Assembly: GCA_020747065.1 (NCBI GenBank)
Contig: JAGMVK010000001.1
Span: 1,736,001 to 1,800,000, forward strand
Reading direction: 5' to 3'
Origin: Cadophora sp. MPI-SDFR-AT-0126
Lineage: Eukaryota > Ascomycota > Leotiomycetes > Helotiales > Ploettnerulaceae
Length of the DNA: 64,000 bases
Positions within the stretch are counted from its first letter, which is position 1. Each line of letters starts with the position of its first letter. Below, one piece after another: positions 10,729 to 20,826 of this stretch. Under the pieces are notes generated by a model. The model was not told the origin of the DNA. It saw nothing but the letters and a program-made list of their open reading frames with translations, and did no database searches. The translations under genes and the position numbers were made by a program.

Positions 10729-13233
10729 TTAAAGTCTCGCGGAAGCAATTCCGGACAATTCTCCTGGGGCATGGTAGTTGGGGACCTTCATCTCGAGGGC
10801 CTTGCCGCTGTAGCCGAGGTCTTCCGCGGTGAGCACGGCGCACTTCTCACCAATAAGGAGAGCAGTGGAATCTGTTCATGTTAGCAAGAAGATTGGCTAT
10901 AGAGCAAAGTGGAGGTGACGTACAAGTGTTGCATCCGACATTGTCGGGGCAGATGGAGAGATCGGCAACCTTGAGGTTCTTGACGCCGTGGACGTTCAAG
11001 CGCTCATCCAAGACACCGTGCTTGACGATGCTGTTACCCTCCTTAGGAGCCATCGAGCACGTCTATACTGTTGTCAGCTAGTTGCTTGGGGGCGAAGTGT
11101 GGTAATACTTACACCAAGAGAGTGCCAAGTGGTTTCAACATGACGCTTAACCCATTCCTCGATGTGGGCAATATCTTCCTTGGTGTACTTAAGGTCCTCG
11201 TATACATGTTGGCTGTTGCTGTTGAGCATGCTTGGCTTCGATGGCTTGCCGGATTCAATTGGCATTGACCAGGAGCCGTGCTGAATACCGGCAGTGAGGT
11301 TGCCGGGAAGGGCATATGCCTTAGTGGTCAAGAGATCCATATCCTTGGCACGGGCTGGAGAGTCGAACGCGTAGAATGGATGCATGTTCTGGACTTCACC
11401 AGCATAGGCCTCCATGCGGCGGGCAGTCTCTCCTACATGGATGTTAGATTGTGTTGAGGTGTGGAGAGAGGGGTGAACTTGCTTGACTTGATGTAACCCC
11501 AGACCATGGGGGCCATATCTCTCTCATCATTCATGAAGCCGGCGTCGAAGTCTGGCGCTTCATATGGATCGGGAGAGACAATGTGGGTCTCACCACGGGA
11601 GAATGGATATTCGAGGAAGTGGAACATAGTGAAGAAGTTTCCAGGGGGCATTAACATATGGTCGCCAAACCAACTATATCATGTCAGCATGTGAAAAACA
11701 AGGCGATTGGGCAAGCATACCCAGCAATGACTGAGTAATGCATGACTGGCTTGTCAGGCTTGTTCTTGAAATAGCTATCCCATCCACTGCGGAAGTGTGG
11801 GGTCGGCCACGAGTCCATCTCGTTGAGCTCTTCCTCGGTCGGACGAACCTTAACACCTGCTTCGATACCATTGGTCGCAAGTGGGCCGGTTCCCTTGATG
11901 TTCCATTCATCGAAGACTTTCTTCTGGGTCTCTGGGTCGCCACGGACGAAGTCATCGAAACTCTCGGTGCCTAGCCCAGATTAGTCTGATACCTTGGCTC
12001 GGGATACAAGTATACATACCTGGCTTGGCACGATAGACCGAGAACGTCAAGTAGTGATCCTGGAAGTTCAAGCCAACACCTGGGAGATCGACGATGGGTT
12101 TGACACCAGCCTTCTTCAGCTTCTTGGCATCACCGATACCAGATCGCTGAAGGATCAATGGCGATGAAAGAGTGCCGCCAGATACGATGATTTGCTTGCG
12201 GGCACGGAAAGTACGGGATTGTTGCTGCTTGGAGGAACTCGTATCAATACAATTTGATCAGGGGAACTCTTAGAACTTACGGATGGGTGAAGCGGCTTCG
12301 TGGGGACAGTCCGAACGCCGACTGCCACGCCGTTCTCCATGATCACCTTGTCAACCTTGGTATTGCATTGGAGGTGGAGGTTCTGGTGAACCGATCGAGT
12401 GCTGTGGATATAGGCGTGAGCAGAGTCACTGCGACGTCCGGTCTAGATTCGATTATTAGCAGTGCAGAACATGAAGCTACTTGGAATTTTCTCACATCTC
12501 GGTTGATCCACTTGAGCCAATGCTCTGCACCATGACCAGTAACAAGATCCTGAAGATCATCGGTCGTTGGAATGCCTTGGCTCTCGGAGGCTCGGAGGAA
12601 GTCTTGCATGATGGGGTATGTGTAGTTTCCAAAAGAGACCTTGATTGGGCCCTCGAAGCCGTGGATGTCTCTGCGTTACATGTCAGTATTGTCGGTCTAC
12701 AAGTGGTATCGAATGGCTTACCTGTTGTTGGAGGCACGTTGATATGTCTCATGCTTTCTCATGAGAGGGATGAGCTCCTTGGTGGTCCAGCCCTTAGCTT
12801 GGAAATCATCGTAATCAGACGCAGAAGCCCGAGTGTACATCATGAAATTAATGGAGGATCCTCCACCCAAAATGTGAGCACAGGGAACAACAGCCTGACG
12901 GCCTCCGAGCCATTCTGATGGTCTGGAGTAGTAGAAGGACGCAGTCTTGCTGTCCAACTTCATGTTACGTGGGTCTGTACCAGTTAGTGAACAGCCTAGG
13001 AGGTAGCTTCGTGGAGCTTACAGATTCCAGGACGAAAAACCCATGGATTGTTCAAGTTGCTCTCTCCTCCTTCGATCAAGAGAACCTGAAGATTGTGGTC
13101 GAGGTTGGCCAAACTGGGAGAGGTCAGTATCTCTCATGCATTTGGAGCATCTTGCAACCGACCGGCCAGCAACAACACATCCACAACTACCACCACCACA
13201 CACGATGATATCTACCTCATCAGGAACAGTCAT
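10729..13233 (-). CDS. aox1: Alcohol (methanol) oxidase, GMC family, peroxisomal
   Basis: Eleven exons (13233-13163, 13113-13022, 12974-12722, 12670-12496, 12442-12281, 12224-12020, 11970-11721, 11673-11483, 11432-11113, 11062-10924, 10871-10729) give 666 residues, the length usual for this family, with ten introns of 47-56 bases. The enzyme uses FAD and oxygen to oxidise short primary alcohols to aldehydes and hydrogen peroxide. Seen: the FAD dinucleotide fold IIVCGGGSCGCVVAGRLA at residues 9-26, the GMC signatures HILGGGSSINFMMYTRAS and GGTLSSPLILQRSGIG, the C-terminal WHSLGTCSM with the active-site His, and a final SARL fitting a type 1 peroxisomal signal. The exon 8-9 intron starts GCAAGT, a GC-AG intron required by frame. 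In filamentous fungi this enzyme handles methanol from pectin and lignin. Confidence 0.95.
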
Positions 13234-16200
13234 GATGAATTCAATATGAAGATAAATTCAAGGATATATTATTTAGTTGCTGTTTGTTCCAGGCTCGAGA
13301 GAGAAGAACAACCAATGCATCTAAAATCTTGCACAAACACAGGAGCTGTCTTCTTTTTGAGCTCCCCAGCTTCCCCTCAACCCCGCACGAGAGAGTTGTC
13401 CAGGCAAGCTGGCTAATACGACCTGGCACTTTCTGACGCGTGTTACGTCCGCTTCATTCCCATCCATGAAACCCAATTGGATTCCAATCTCATCCCAACT
13501 GCATGTTTGCATTGGAAATGCACCTTAAAAGAGCTATGTCTGACGATGTGAAGGGAGCTACCCCTCACTTGGGATGACTTGGTATCTTGGAGAACTTCAC
13601 GAGGTGAGGATTGACGTATGGGAACCTTGTCCATCCTCCCAGTAAGCTCGGGATGGAGGAGAATTCATGGTGATATCTCGGGGTCTAGAGTCCAATAATT
13701 TGATATTTCAAAACAAACACCCTGCGCCATGCGTGCATCAGCGGCTGGACGGTCTAGAAACTGGCAACACCCCCACAAGCAACCCCGCAGCTAAGAAATG
13801 TGTGGGTCTTCTCTGCGACCTTGTCGTGAATTGACATCGAGATATCCGTCTTTGAGAGGAACTATACTAGACTGACACGGGGAGAGGCCGCAGCCCACTT
13901 GGCAATTGAGGTTCTTAGCGCGCATCAATGCTCACATCATCAAAAGATCAAATGACATTACTGACAAAAAGGGACAACTGAAGAAGAAGAGAGCCCCGTA
14001 GAAAACACTTGGTTGCCAACAGAATCACCCCAAACCTACCGAGTTTTCCGGATGTGCCGCAAATCCAGTGAGCTGCAAAACCCCGCAGATCAGCAGCTGC
14101 ACGCAAGCACCAAGCTGCCACATTGCAAGGTTCTTAGCTTTGCTAAGCATGGCACAAAATGTACGGGGCTCGAGGATCGTACATGGAGACCAAGCAAGAG
14201 TGGCAAGCATTCAAATGCGAGGAGAGTTTCTCTGTAGTCTGACCTCTAAAGTATGTTGGTCGAAAGAGGATGATGCATCGAGGATGCTCTGATGTTGGGG
14301 CTTAGCGACTGCGGGGTATTAGCGCTTCCTGGTGCCTTGTACTTGGCGGATAAAGTTTCCACCACTTGTTTCTAATTCTCCTTGTGGCGGGGATCCCGCA
14401 TTGCACCGAGTCGGTTTTGAAGCCTCTCAACGGGCGTTAGACGTGTGGGGCTTTTGAAGGCGTGGGGCCAACAAGGTATATGTGCATGGCTGCATACCAA
14501 TATGCATGCATTCGAGAGGAAGGGTTCTTCCATGTGTTGTGTAGATGGGCACTATTGGTAGAAGAGCTGATGTGCAACGTTAAAATTGAGAGGGAGAGGC
14601 TGTCGGACTTGTGGAATGGTCTTGGTAAATTCTCCCCCGCTTCAACTCTCCTGCCCTGCAATCAGAACTGGCCATCCTCGAGTTGTCCCCTCAACTAAAG
14701 CACGCATGTGGCGAAGAACTTTGAGGCAGTACATCCATGGAAAATCAAAGCAATCGCAGAAGGTATCTTTCCACTCATCGGACACAGGTCCGGATCCGTT
14801 GTGTTGAAGTAGCGCTTCCGTGTCGACGGGCACCAATTTCGACGGGACCTAGTCTTGGAAATAGCCGCTTTAAGCCGTGACTTGCTTGAGAATGCCATAA
14901 ATCTTAGTCCTGATCTTGTGGGTCGGGAGAATTGAAGTATATGCATCTCGATCTTGATAGAACCCGCCAAGTTGACGCTCATATTGGAGCTGCCGAATTC
15001 ATTGGGTGGTGGAGTTGCTGTCAGAAATCCATCCATGAAGTTCGAAAGAGGAAACCACAGAGAAAGCCAATGTTCCGCAACCAGCCGCAGCTATACGTCC
15101 AGGGGGTAGGATCCCTAGCCAATGTCAACTCCCGCTTAAGAGGCAGACTGTAATCCTGAAGTCGCTGTATGTTTGAGGTGACTGTGAGGCCATATGCAGA
15201 AGATAAAGATTTGATCGACTTAGAATTTGGGGAAAAACTGCCTCATACATGGAAGATGGCCGTGAGGAGGGACCTGAAGGTAATCTCAGCTCTCCGGACT
15301 GATGGAGACGAACATTGTGCATGAACGCGAGGTAACTCGGACGATGCTCGGAGACGTACTTGGATGCCGTTCTTAGCTAGCCGCTCAGCCAAACTTGCCG
15401 TTGTAAGTGGAAGAGATGTTGTGAGGCTATTGGTAAAAGAAAAGTCGCCTTGGTGGTGAGCTAGTTTTTGAACGAATATAGCAGACCTGGTTGAAGCCGA
15501 AAGAAGAAATACCCCGGGGAGGAGAAGCTCGGCCAGTGGTTACCAACATCCAGACACAAAACAAGCAATATGCTGTGCAGAGAATATCTTTGCGTCAAGG
15601 AGACGAACAGGTAGCTTCACTCCATACAGTGACCAAGAGACAGGTGTTCCCAATGATCTTGTCAGGAGGGCCAAAGCGCGATCTTCAACAGTTGAACTTT
15701 GCTGGTCCCAGCCATCTTGTATGCCAGGTGTGCATGTTAGTTGCAGGGTAATTGCAAACAGCTTGAGATGCTCGACTCCGAGTAAGTGTGAGCTGCCTTT
15801 GATCCGGTCGACTGCGATTTGAGGAGAGTGCAATTTGAGATTGTTGAGCTCCTCAATAAGTCTCGTGACACAGGGTACCAAAACAAAAATTCTGGCGCCT
15901 GTCCAGGACTGCTTTTGTTATCAAGTTATCAGGCCTTCCTTCCTCCTTCCAGAGAAGTTCGAAAGAATAAGCTGTGCGGATGCTGATAAGGCCGAAGACG
16001 CGACGGCATTTACAAACTCCATGTATCATCGTTCGAAGCGGAGCCGCTTTCCTGGAAGCTCCCGCCTGTTTATTGGGTATTGAGCAGGACACTTCCACGC
16101 AGATCTGGAGAGCCATACTTCTCACGTCCTGGTAGCCCAGTTTGCCAGCGTGCCCAGGCACTTGAAGATACAAGAACACAACCTGGAATGCAGGGACGAC

Positions 16201-17040
16201 AGGATGTATCAGGGTTCAAGGGGTACCAGAAGGTTTGAAGTGGGACAACAGAGTAGGGTGATGAGTCGGCATCAAGTACAGGGAGACTGTGTCTTGCTGT
16301 ATGTCCAGCTGATCGATGATTGTTCCGGGGTTGTAGAGGCGGTCTGAAACCTTCTTTCTCGGTCCGAGATATCTTCATATCTTCGAAGTTGTGTTTGCAA
16401 GCAAAGGTACATATGTGAAACCCCCGTGGGTCTGTCCTGAATCGTACTTGATGGCTGCGTGATATCGACGCGTAATCGATGCTGAATTGGTGAATGCTTT
16501 TCCTTTGTTGAGGGCCCGGTTCCAATCCTAGTTCCAATTCTCTTTGTACACTGCCGGAAATTAACTCAACTTTTTAGCGCACTTACTCTGTTCTCGCCGT
16601 CATGATTCTCTCGTGGACTTTGACATATTTCTGTTACCAGTGAGCAACGTGCAGTAGTCCTTCACGGTCGTTGATGCTGTACAGACCTACTCTGCAAGCT
16701 GGTGGGCATGACTCGTATTTATTCTCAGCTACTCGTAGACCGGTTCCGGGAGGTTCCGGAAGGCGTGATTAGCACGTGACCCTTACATAAATCATTGACG
16801 TCTGCATTTGACCCGTCACTGCAGGAGACGTACTCTGACCACTGGGTGCCATTAATTCATTGGCCCTCAAATAAATTGTCTTACTTGTCCCAGTAACCTG
16901 CTCTGCTCTTGGCGCAGCACTCAACACGCACTCATGGAAGGCTCATCGCTTAATATAAACTCCACTGAGCAAAGTTGAGATTTGATTTGATGAGTAGAAA
17001 GAGACCACTTAATTTCCTCATACCACAATTTTCTTCGATA
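13234..17040. other. 3.8 kb without a supported gene
   Basis: Both strands carry many short, mutually overlapping open frames (largest 155 codons, 16070-16537 minus), none with a domain, signal peptide or coherent exon chain that I can recognise. The first few hundred bases should contain the alcohol oxidase promoter. The rest could be decayed genes; I could not assign any. Confidence 0.4.
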
Positions 17041-17120
17041 TTGTTACTTATCAGTAATAAGATAACAACTTTGTAGTATCACAGGTGACCAATTATGGTT
17101 AAAGCCGGGCCCGAATGGCA
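17035..17120 (+). repeat. Left copy of ~85-base direct repeat ending in a tRNA-Thr 5' fragment
   Basis: The stretch matches 20664-20750 at a constant offset of 3,630 bases over its last part. The 20 bases before the tRNA part (GTGACCAATTATGGTTAAA region) are essentially identical, and the upstream part differs mainly by C/T and A/G transitions. The last 12 bases (17109-17120) are the first 12 of the tRNA-Thr gene; the match stops exactly there. Confidence 0.85.
17109..17120 (+). pseudogene. tRNA-Thr 5' remnant (12 bases)
   Basis: GCCCGAATGGCA equals the acceptor 5' strand and start of the D arm of the intact tRNA-Thr at 20739. Nothing downstream continues the tRNA, so it cannot be functional. 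Confidence 0.75.
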
Positions 17121-17146
17121 TACCTCTTCCTTCCTCTTTCCATACT

Positions 17147-19480
17147 TCAGACCACCCTGCCGAAGTGCAAGCGCTCAAAAATGTAATCTACAGTTGGCCT
17201 GGCAAACACTCGACGGATCGCCTCATGAGTTGCGGCGTAACAATCAGCTGTCAATCGATGGAGATGAGCCAGATCTTGGCGACTTTTCGTCCGCAAATTC
17301 GAAAATGCTTTCGCCAGAGGATCCAAGGCCAAGATCTCCAAATCGCGCATCTTTCTCTTGAGCCTGTTCCAATCCTCGTTGCCATCCCGCACAGTGTGCC
17401 AAGTATTGTGTGTCGTCTGAATCTCCAGAAAATCCAAGTTTTTCCTAATACGGTCGACATCGACTCTCCATTCGCGAAGCAAAAGGGATTTAGCTATGAA
17501 GCTATCAGAAGCAAGTCTGTGGATGGCTTGTATCTCTTCTTGGTATCTCATCTCCATTCGCAACTCGACCAGCCTAGCCTTGGACGAAGTTCGGCCGGCC
17601 GAATCAAAAGGCTTTTTCCAATATCCAGCATCCGAAAGTTCATTTGCTACTACAGTGGAGGTATCGCTGGCTTTGTATTGGTTCTCAAGCACAAGGTCCT
17701 GGATTGCTACGAAAGATCGCTTGATCGAGTTGCACAGCTCAATGCTGGTGTCGGCAAAACCATGGAGTTCCTCCATGCGACCCGAGATGTGCCGAAGAAA
17801 ATCCTGGAGATCCTGTATCGCAGTCCTCCTGTGGGATATTGCTCTCTGAACACCAGAGATCATGAGACGTTCAGGTGCATAAGCCAGACACTTTGAAGAA
17901 AGGAGCCCCTCGCTCAGGGTTGGTGTGGTGTCTACGCAATAGAACAGTACTGTACTAGCAAGAAGAGAGCCACCGCACCCATAGGTAGCAATACCGTTGT
18001 GTGGCCATTGCAGTGAGCCTAGCCACCACAAGACACACGCAGACGACATTTGAAGAGAGAGAGAGAGCCGTGTAGATCAGGGGATTCGACTTTTTCCACA
18101 CTATCGACTGCGATAGACAGATATGTCCCGAAGATTTGAAGGAGATCGGGTACCCCAGAGTTGAAACTCATAGAGTCATCGATCAGGAGTTGTAAATTAA
18201 GTTCGAGATCGTCGTACAATAGGAATAATTTTGCCTTGTATTAAACAGTGGATACCCGTACAATACTGCGACCTGCCACAACGCCCTTCAATAAGAAGCC
18301 AAGAAGTATTGGCAGGACCGTCATGTTCGAAGATAATTTGGGTCATGTGCAAAGTGCCATTGGCGATATTCTGGAAGCCCTCCCCCACCTGCGTTGAGGA
18401 TTGATCCAGAGTGCTAGGTACAACCTTTGACGAAAACCGCGAGATTTCTGGTATCACAGCCGTAAGGAATGCGGTAACGTCCGGCCAGAACTCAAGGTAG
18501 TTGTCGCGTACCCCAGAGACCAGAAGGCCCATTGTCCAAGAGGCAATGTGAACAAGGAAATTGATTACTAGCATGGCCACAATCAAGAGGCAGAAGCGGA
18601 GTCTCCGCTTTTGAATCAAAAACGATGTGCAGAAGGTCGTGGTGATGCCGGTCAAGAAACCACGAAGAATTCCATTTATCGACTGAAGATAACCGTGATG
18701 AGTATCGACCGTAGGCTGGAGATCGACATCGTCAACACTGTGCGGCATAGTGTTGAGGAATTCGATGTTATTTGGCCAATTTCCATGGCGCAAAACTTCA
18801 ATCATTACTTTCCCGACAGCAGCACGTCCTGTCTGTCTCTCAACATCTTGAATCTCCACAAGTTTTGCTAGACAAAATTCCACCAGTAATCCTTCACTCT
18901 TCAACATCTCGGAAAGGGGACCGATGAAAGACACTCTTTGCTGCTTGCAACAGGTTCGAACAGCCACCTGCAAGTGGCGATACGCTAGAGAGATGCGATT
19001 GGAGTCTTCCTGAAACGTAGAGTAGAGTTTGTTGAAAGTAGTCGGACGAGAGCAAGAGTCGCGAAGATGCCCGGTGTGGATCTGTATCTTCATCTTAAGA
19101 AGTGGGAAAGCTGGCGTTCGCAGGAGAAAGAGGCGATAACCTCGCCTCATACGTCGACGTTGGTTGTAAAGGATAGGGAAGACCTGTGCTGAAAGGAGGG
19201 AGCTGCGCTTTCGTAACATGAGCAGACAAAGCACCCTGTCCCACCATCTGCGCAGTGGTACTCAATATACTGATTGCTTGCCAGACTATCATGAACCATA
19301 AAGTGAGCCCGCTCAAATCTAAAGGTCGAATTGATAGATCCACGTGGACCGAAGCGCAGAATTCAATGTTGAAACCCTCCTTGATGCATGGCAGCGTATC
19401 AGGGCGTCCATTCCAGAAGTGGTACAGCGAGATCAAGGAAGGGGGAAGTGAGCGCCAGAAACCTCAGATCTCACTTCACT
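17147..19480 (-). CDS. Hypothetical membrane/helical protein, exon structure unresolved
   Basis: I do not recognise a family. Three large open blocks on the minus strand lie in different frames: about 19480-19095, with a helix LTLWFMIVWQAISIL; 19234-18197, with a helix FCLLIVAMLVINFLVHIASW; and 18049-17147, 300 codons with a hydrophobic GSLLASTVLFYCVD and long charged, probably coiled, helices to the end. They could be exons of one gene or two adjacent genes. I found no clean set of introns joining them, and the first block has no ATG before an upstream stop, so partial decay is possible. It lies between the two copies of the tRNA-linked repeat. Confidence 0.42.
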
Positions 19481-19482
19481 GA

Positions 19483-20443
19483 CCAATAGCTTGCTGGGAG
19501 CATGCAGCAGAAGCTGGGTTCGGAGAACTTTCTAGCAGAGATCTTGAATCGATCCATCGTATCGTCAACGCTAAAATTCGGGACAAGCTTGAGAAAACCT
19601 TCAACTACTTGAAGAAGGCCGGAAGAATGACACATGAGAGCCTCGGACGCAGGCCTAGCACTTCATCGCATTCTTTGCCTGTCCTGCTCCCTCTCAATGG
19701 GCTACTGGTCTCATCGTCAGTGATAGGCGACAAAAGTAAGCAACTTTCACGCCTTTACGGAACTCCGAATGCCTAGGTATACACACTGCAAACAACGGCT
19801 TATAAATACGCAGTGAAATAAATGGTGTCGAATCTGACCCCAGTCATGAATGTGCCCAAGATAATACTGCCGGAAAAGCTCATGAAACGGTCGAATCACA
19901 ACTTAGTTCGGCGGATCAACAGCTGATACTCCAGCTTCAGGCGCATGAGGTAGAACTGAAGGCATTTCAGCAAACAATTGCGGATCAACGGAAGACCATG
20001 CAGGATCGTGTGGCTGAGAAGACAAGGGCCGTCAAAGAGTTGCAGGAACTTCGATGAATCGTCACGGTCAATTTGAAAACACTTCAGACTCAAGCGGATC
20101 AAAATGCGGAGGTGGATGAGGGAATGACCAATCTTCGATGAGTGAATCCAATGCACAAAAACCTGATTCAATCCAGCTGGCAGGCCGACCCGAAGTTTGA
20201 AAGAGCAGAGAAGGAAATGAAAAAGCTCATTGAATAGATACTCGAGAATCGAGTGGCAGATATACAGTTACTTACTGTAACTACAAAGTTTTGCCGCCTC
20301 ATGAGGAAGCTGAGGGCATGCTGGGAAAGCGATCTCAGACGTTTCGAATCCGCTCCAGTCAGACGCGAAAGGACGACTGGAATCTGCGGTGAGCACTCCA
20401 CTATCTTCACGGCAACCCTCGGAACGACAGCAAGTTGACCGGA
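19483..20443 (+). pseudogene. Coiled-coil protein pseudogene with in-frame stops
   Basis: The plus strand has a coherent charged helical reading frame: about 80 codons from 19483 (containing ESIHRIVNAKIRDKLEKTF), then from 19815 a long coiled-coil-like stretch (QLQAHEVELKAFQQTIADQ, VAEKTRAVKELQELR). It is interrupted by TGA at 20053-20055, TGA at 20138-20140 and TAG at 20235-20237. Each stop follows good heptad-like sequence and each is one C-to-T change from CGA or CAG. An intron-like GTAAGC...CAG lies between the two blocks but does not restore frame. No homologue is recognised. Confidence 0.55.
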
Positions 20444-20663
20444 ACCAATGTAAGTTTTCTGAGCTCCCACAAATGCCCTTCTCTCCCATTCATATTGATT
20501 CTTTCGCAGTGGACAGCTCCCCGCACGTTGAAGATCTCAGTACAAATTTCTTAAGCTCGTCATGCTGGTGAAGATCAATCACTCGAAACTCCACCAACCG
20601 CTAAGCTAGGATTTGATTGGTGGGATTAGCCGAGGCCATTGGATTTCTGCGCACTAAATTTTC

Positions 20664-20750
20664 GACAGACGTTATTGCTTATTAGTAATGAAATAACAGT
20701 TTTTGCAGCATCACAGGTGACCAATTATGGTTAAACTTGCCCGAATGGCA
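20664..20750 (+). repeat. Right copy of ~85-base direct repeat, running into the intact tRNA-Thr
   Basis: Partner of 17035-17120 with an offset of 3,630 bases. Here the repeat continues into a full tRNA gene, so this side looks like the original arrangement. Confidence 0.85.
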
Positions 20751-20826
20751 CAGTGGTAATGCGTCTCACTCGTATACGATGTGACGCGACATGAGAAGAT
20801 CCGCGGTTCGATTCCGCGTTTGGGCA
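20739..20826 (+). tRNA. tRNA-Thr(CGU): tRNA-Thr (anticodon CGU) with a 16-base intron
   Basis: A full cloverleaf can be folded. Acceptor stem 20739-20745 pairs with 20819-20825 (one G-T), discriminator A20826. D stem GCA/TGC has a GG-containing loop. Anticodon stem TCTCA (20764-20768) pairs with TGAGA (20792-20796). T arm CGCGG-TTCGATT-CCGCG is at 20802-20818. The anticodon loop reads CT-CGT-A, then an intron at 20775-20790 after position 37, the usual eukaryotic site, and A as position 38. Internal promoter boxes TGGCACAGTGG and GGTTCGATTCC are intact, and T-rich runs (ACTTTTGTTTT) after 20830 fit a Pol III terminator. Confidence 0.93.

Noticed and set aside
16070..16537. 155-codon minus-strand open frame in the gene-poor region
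   Set aside because: Starts near other overlapping frames, has no domain, signal peptide or periodicity, and neighbouring frames are equally open. I also looked for a decayed cytochrome P450 in 14.4-16.5 kb and found no haem motif or other landmark.
17035..20750. The direct repeat as terminal repeats of an ordinary LTR or DNA transposon
   Set aside because: No reverse transcriptase, integrase, transposase, primer-binding site or terminal TG...CA was found between the copies, and the repeat is a tRNA gene with its flank.
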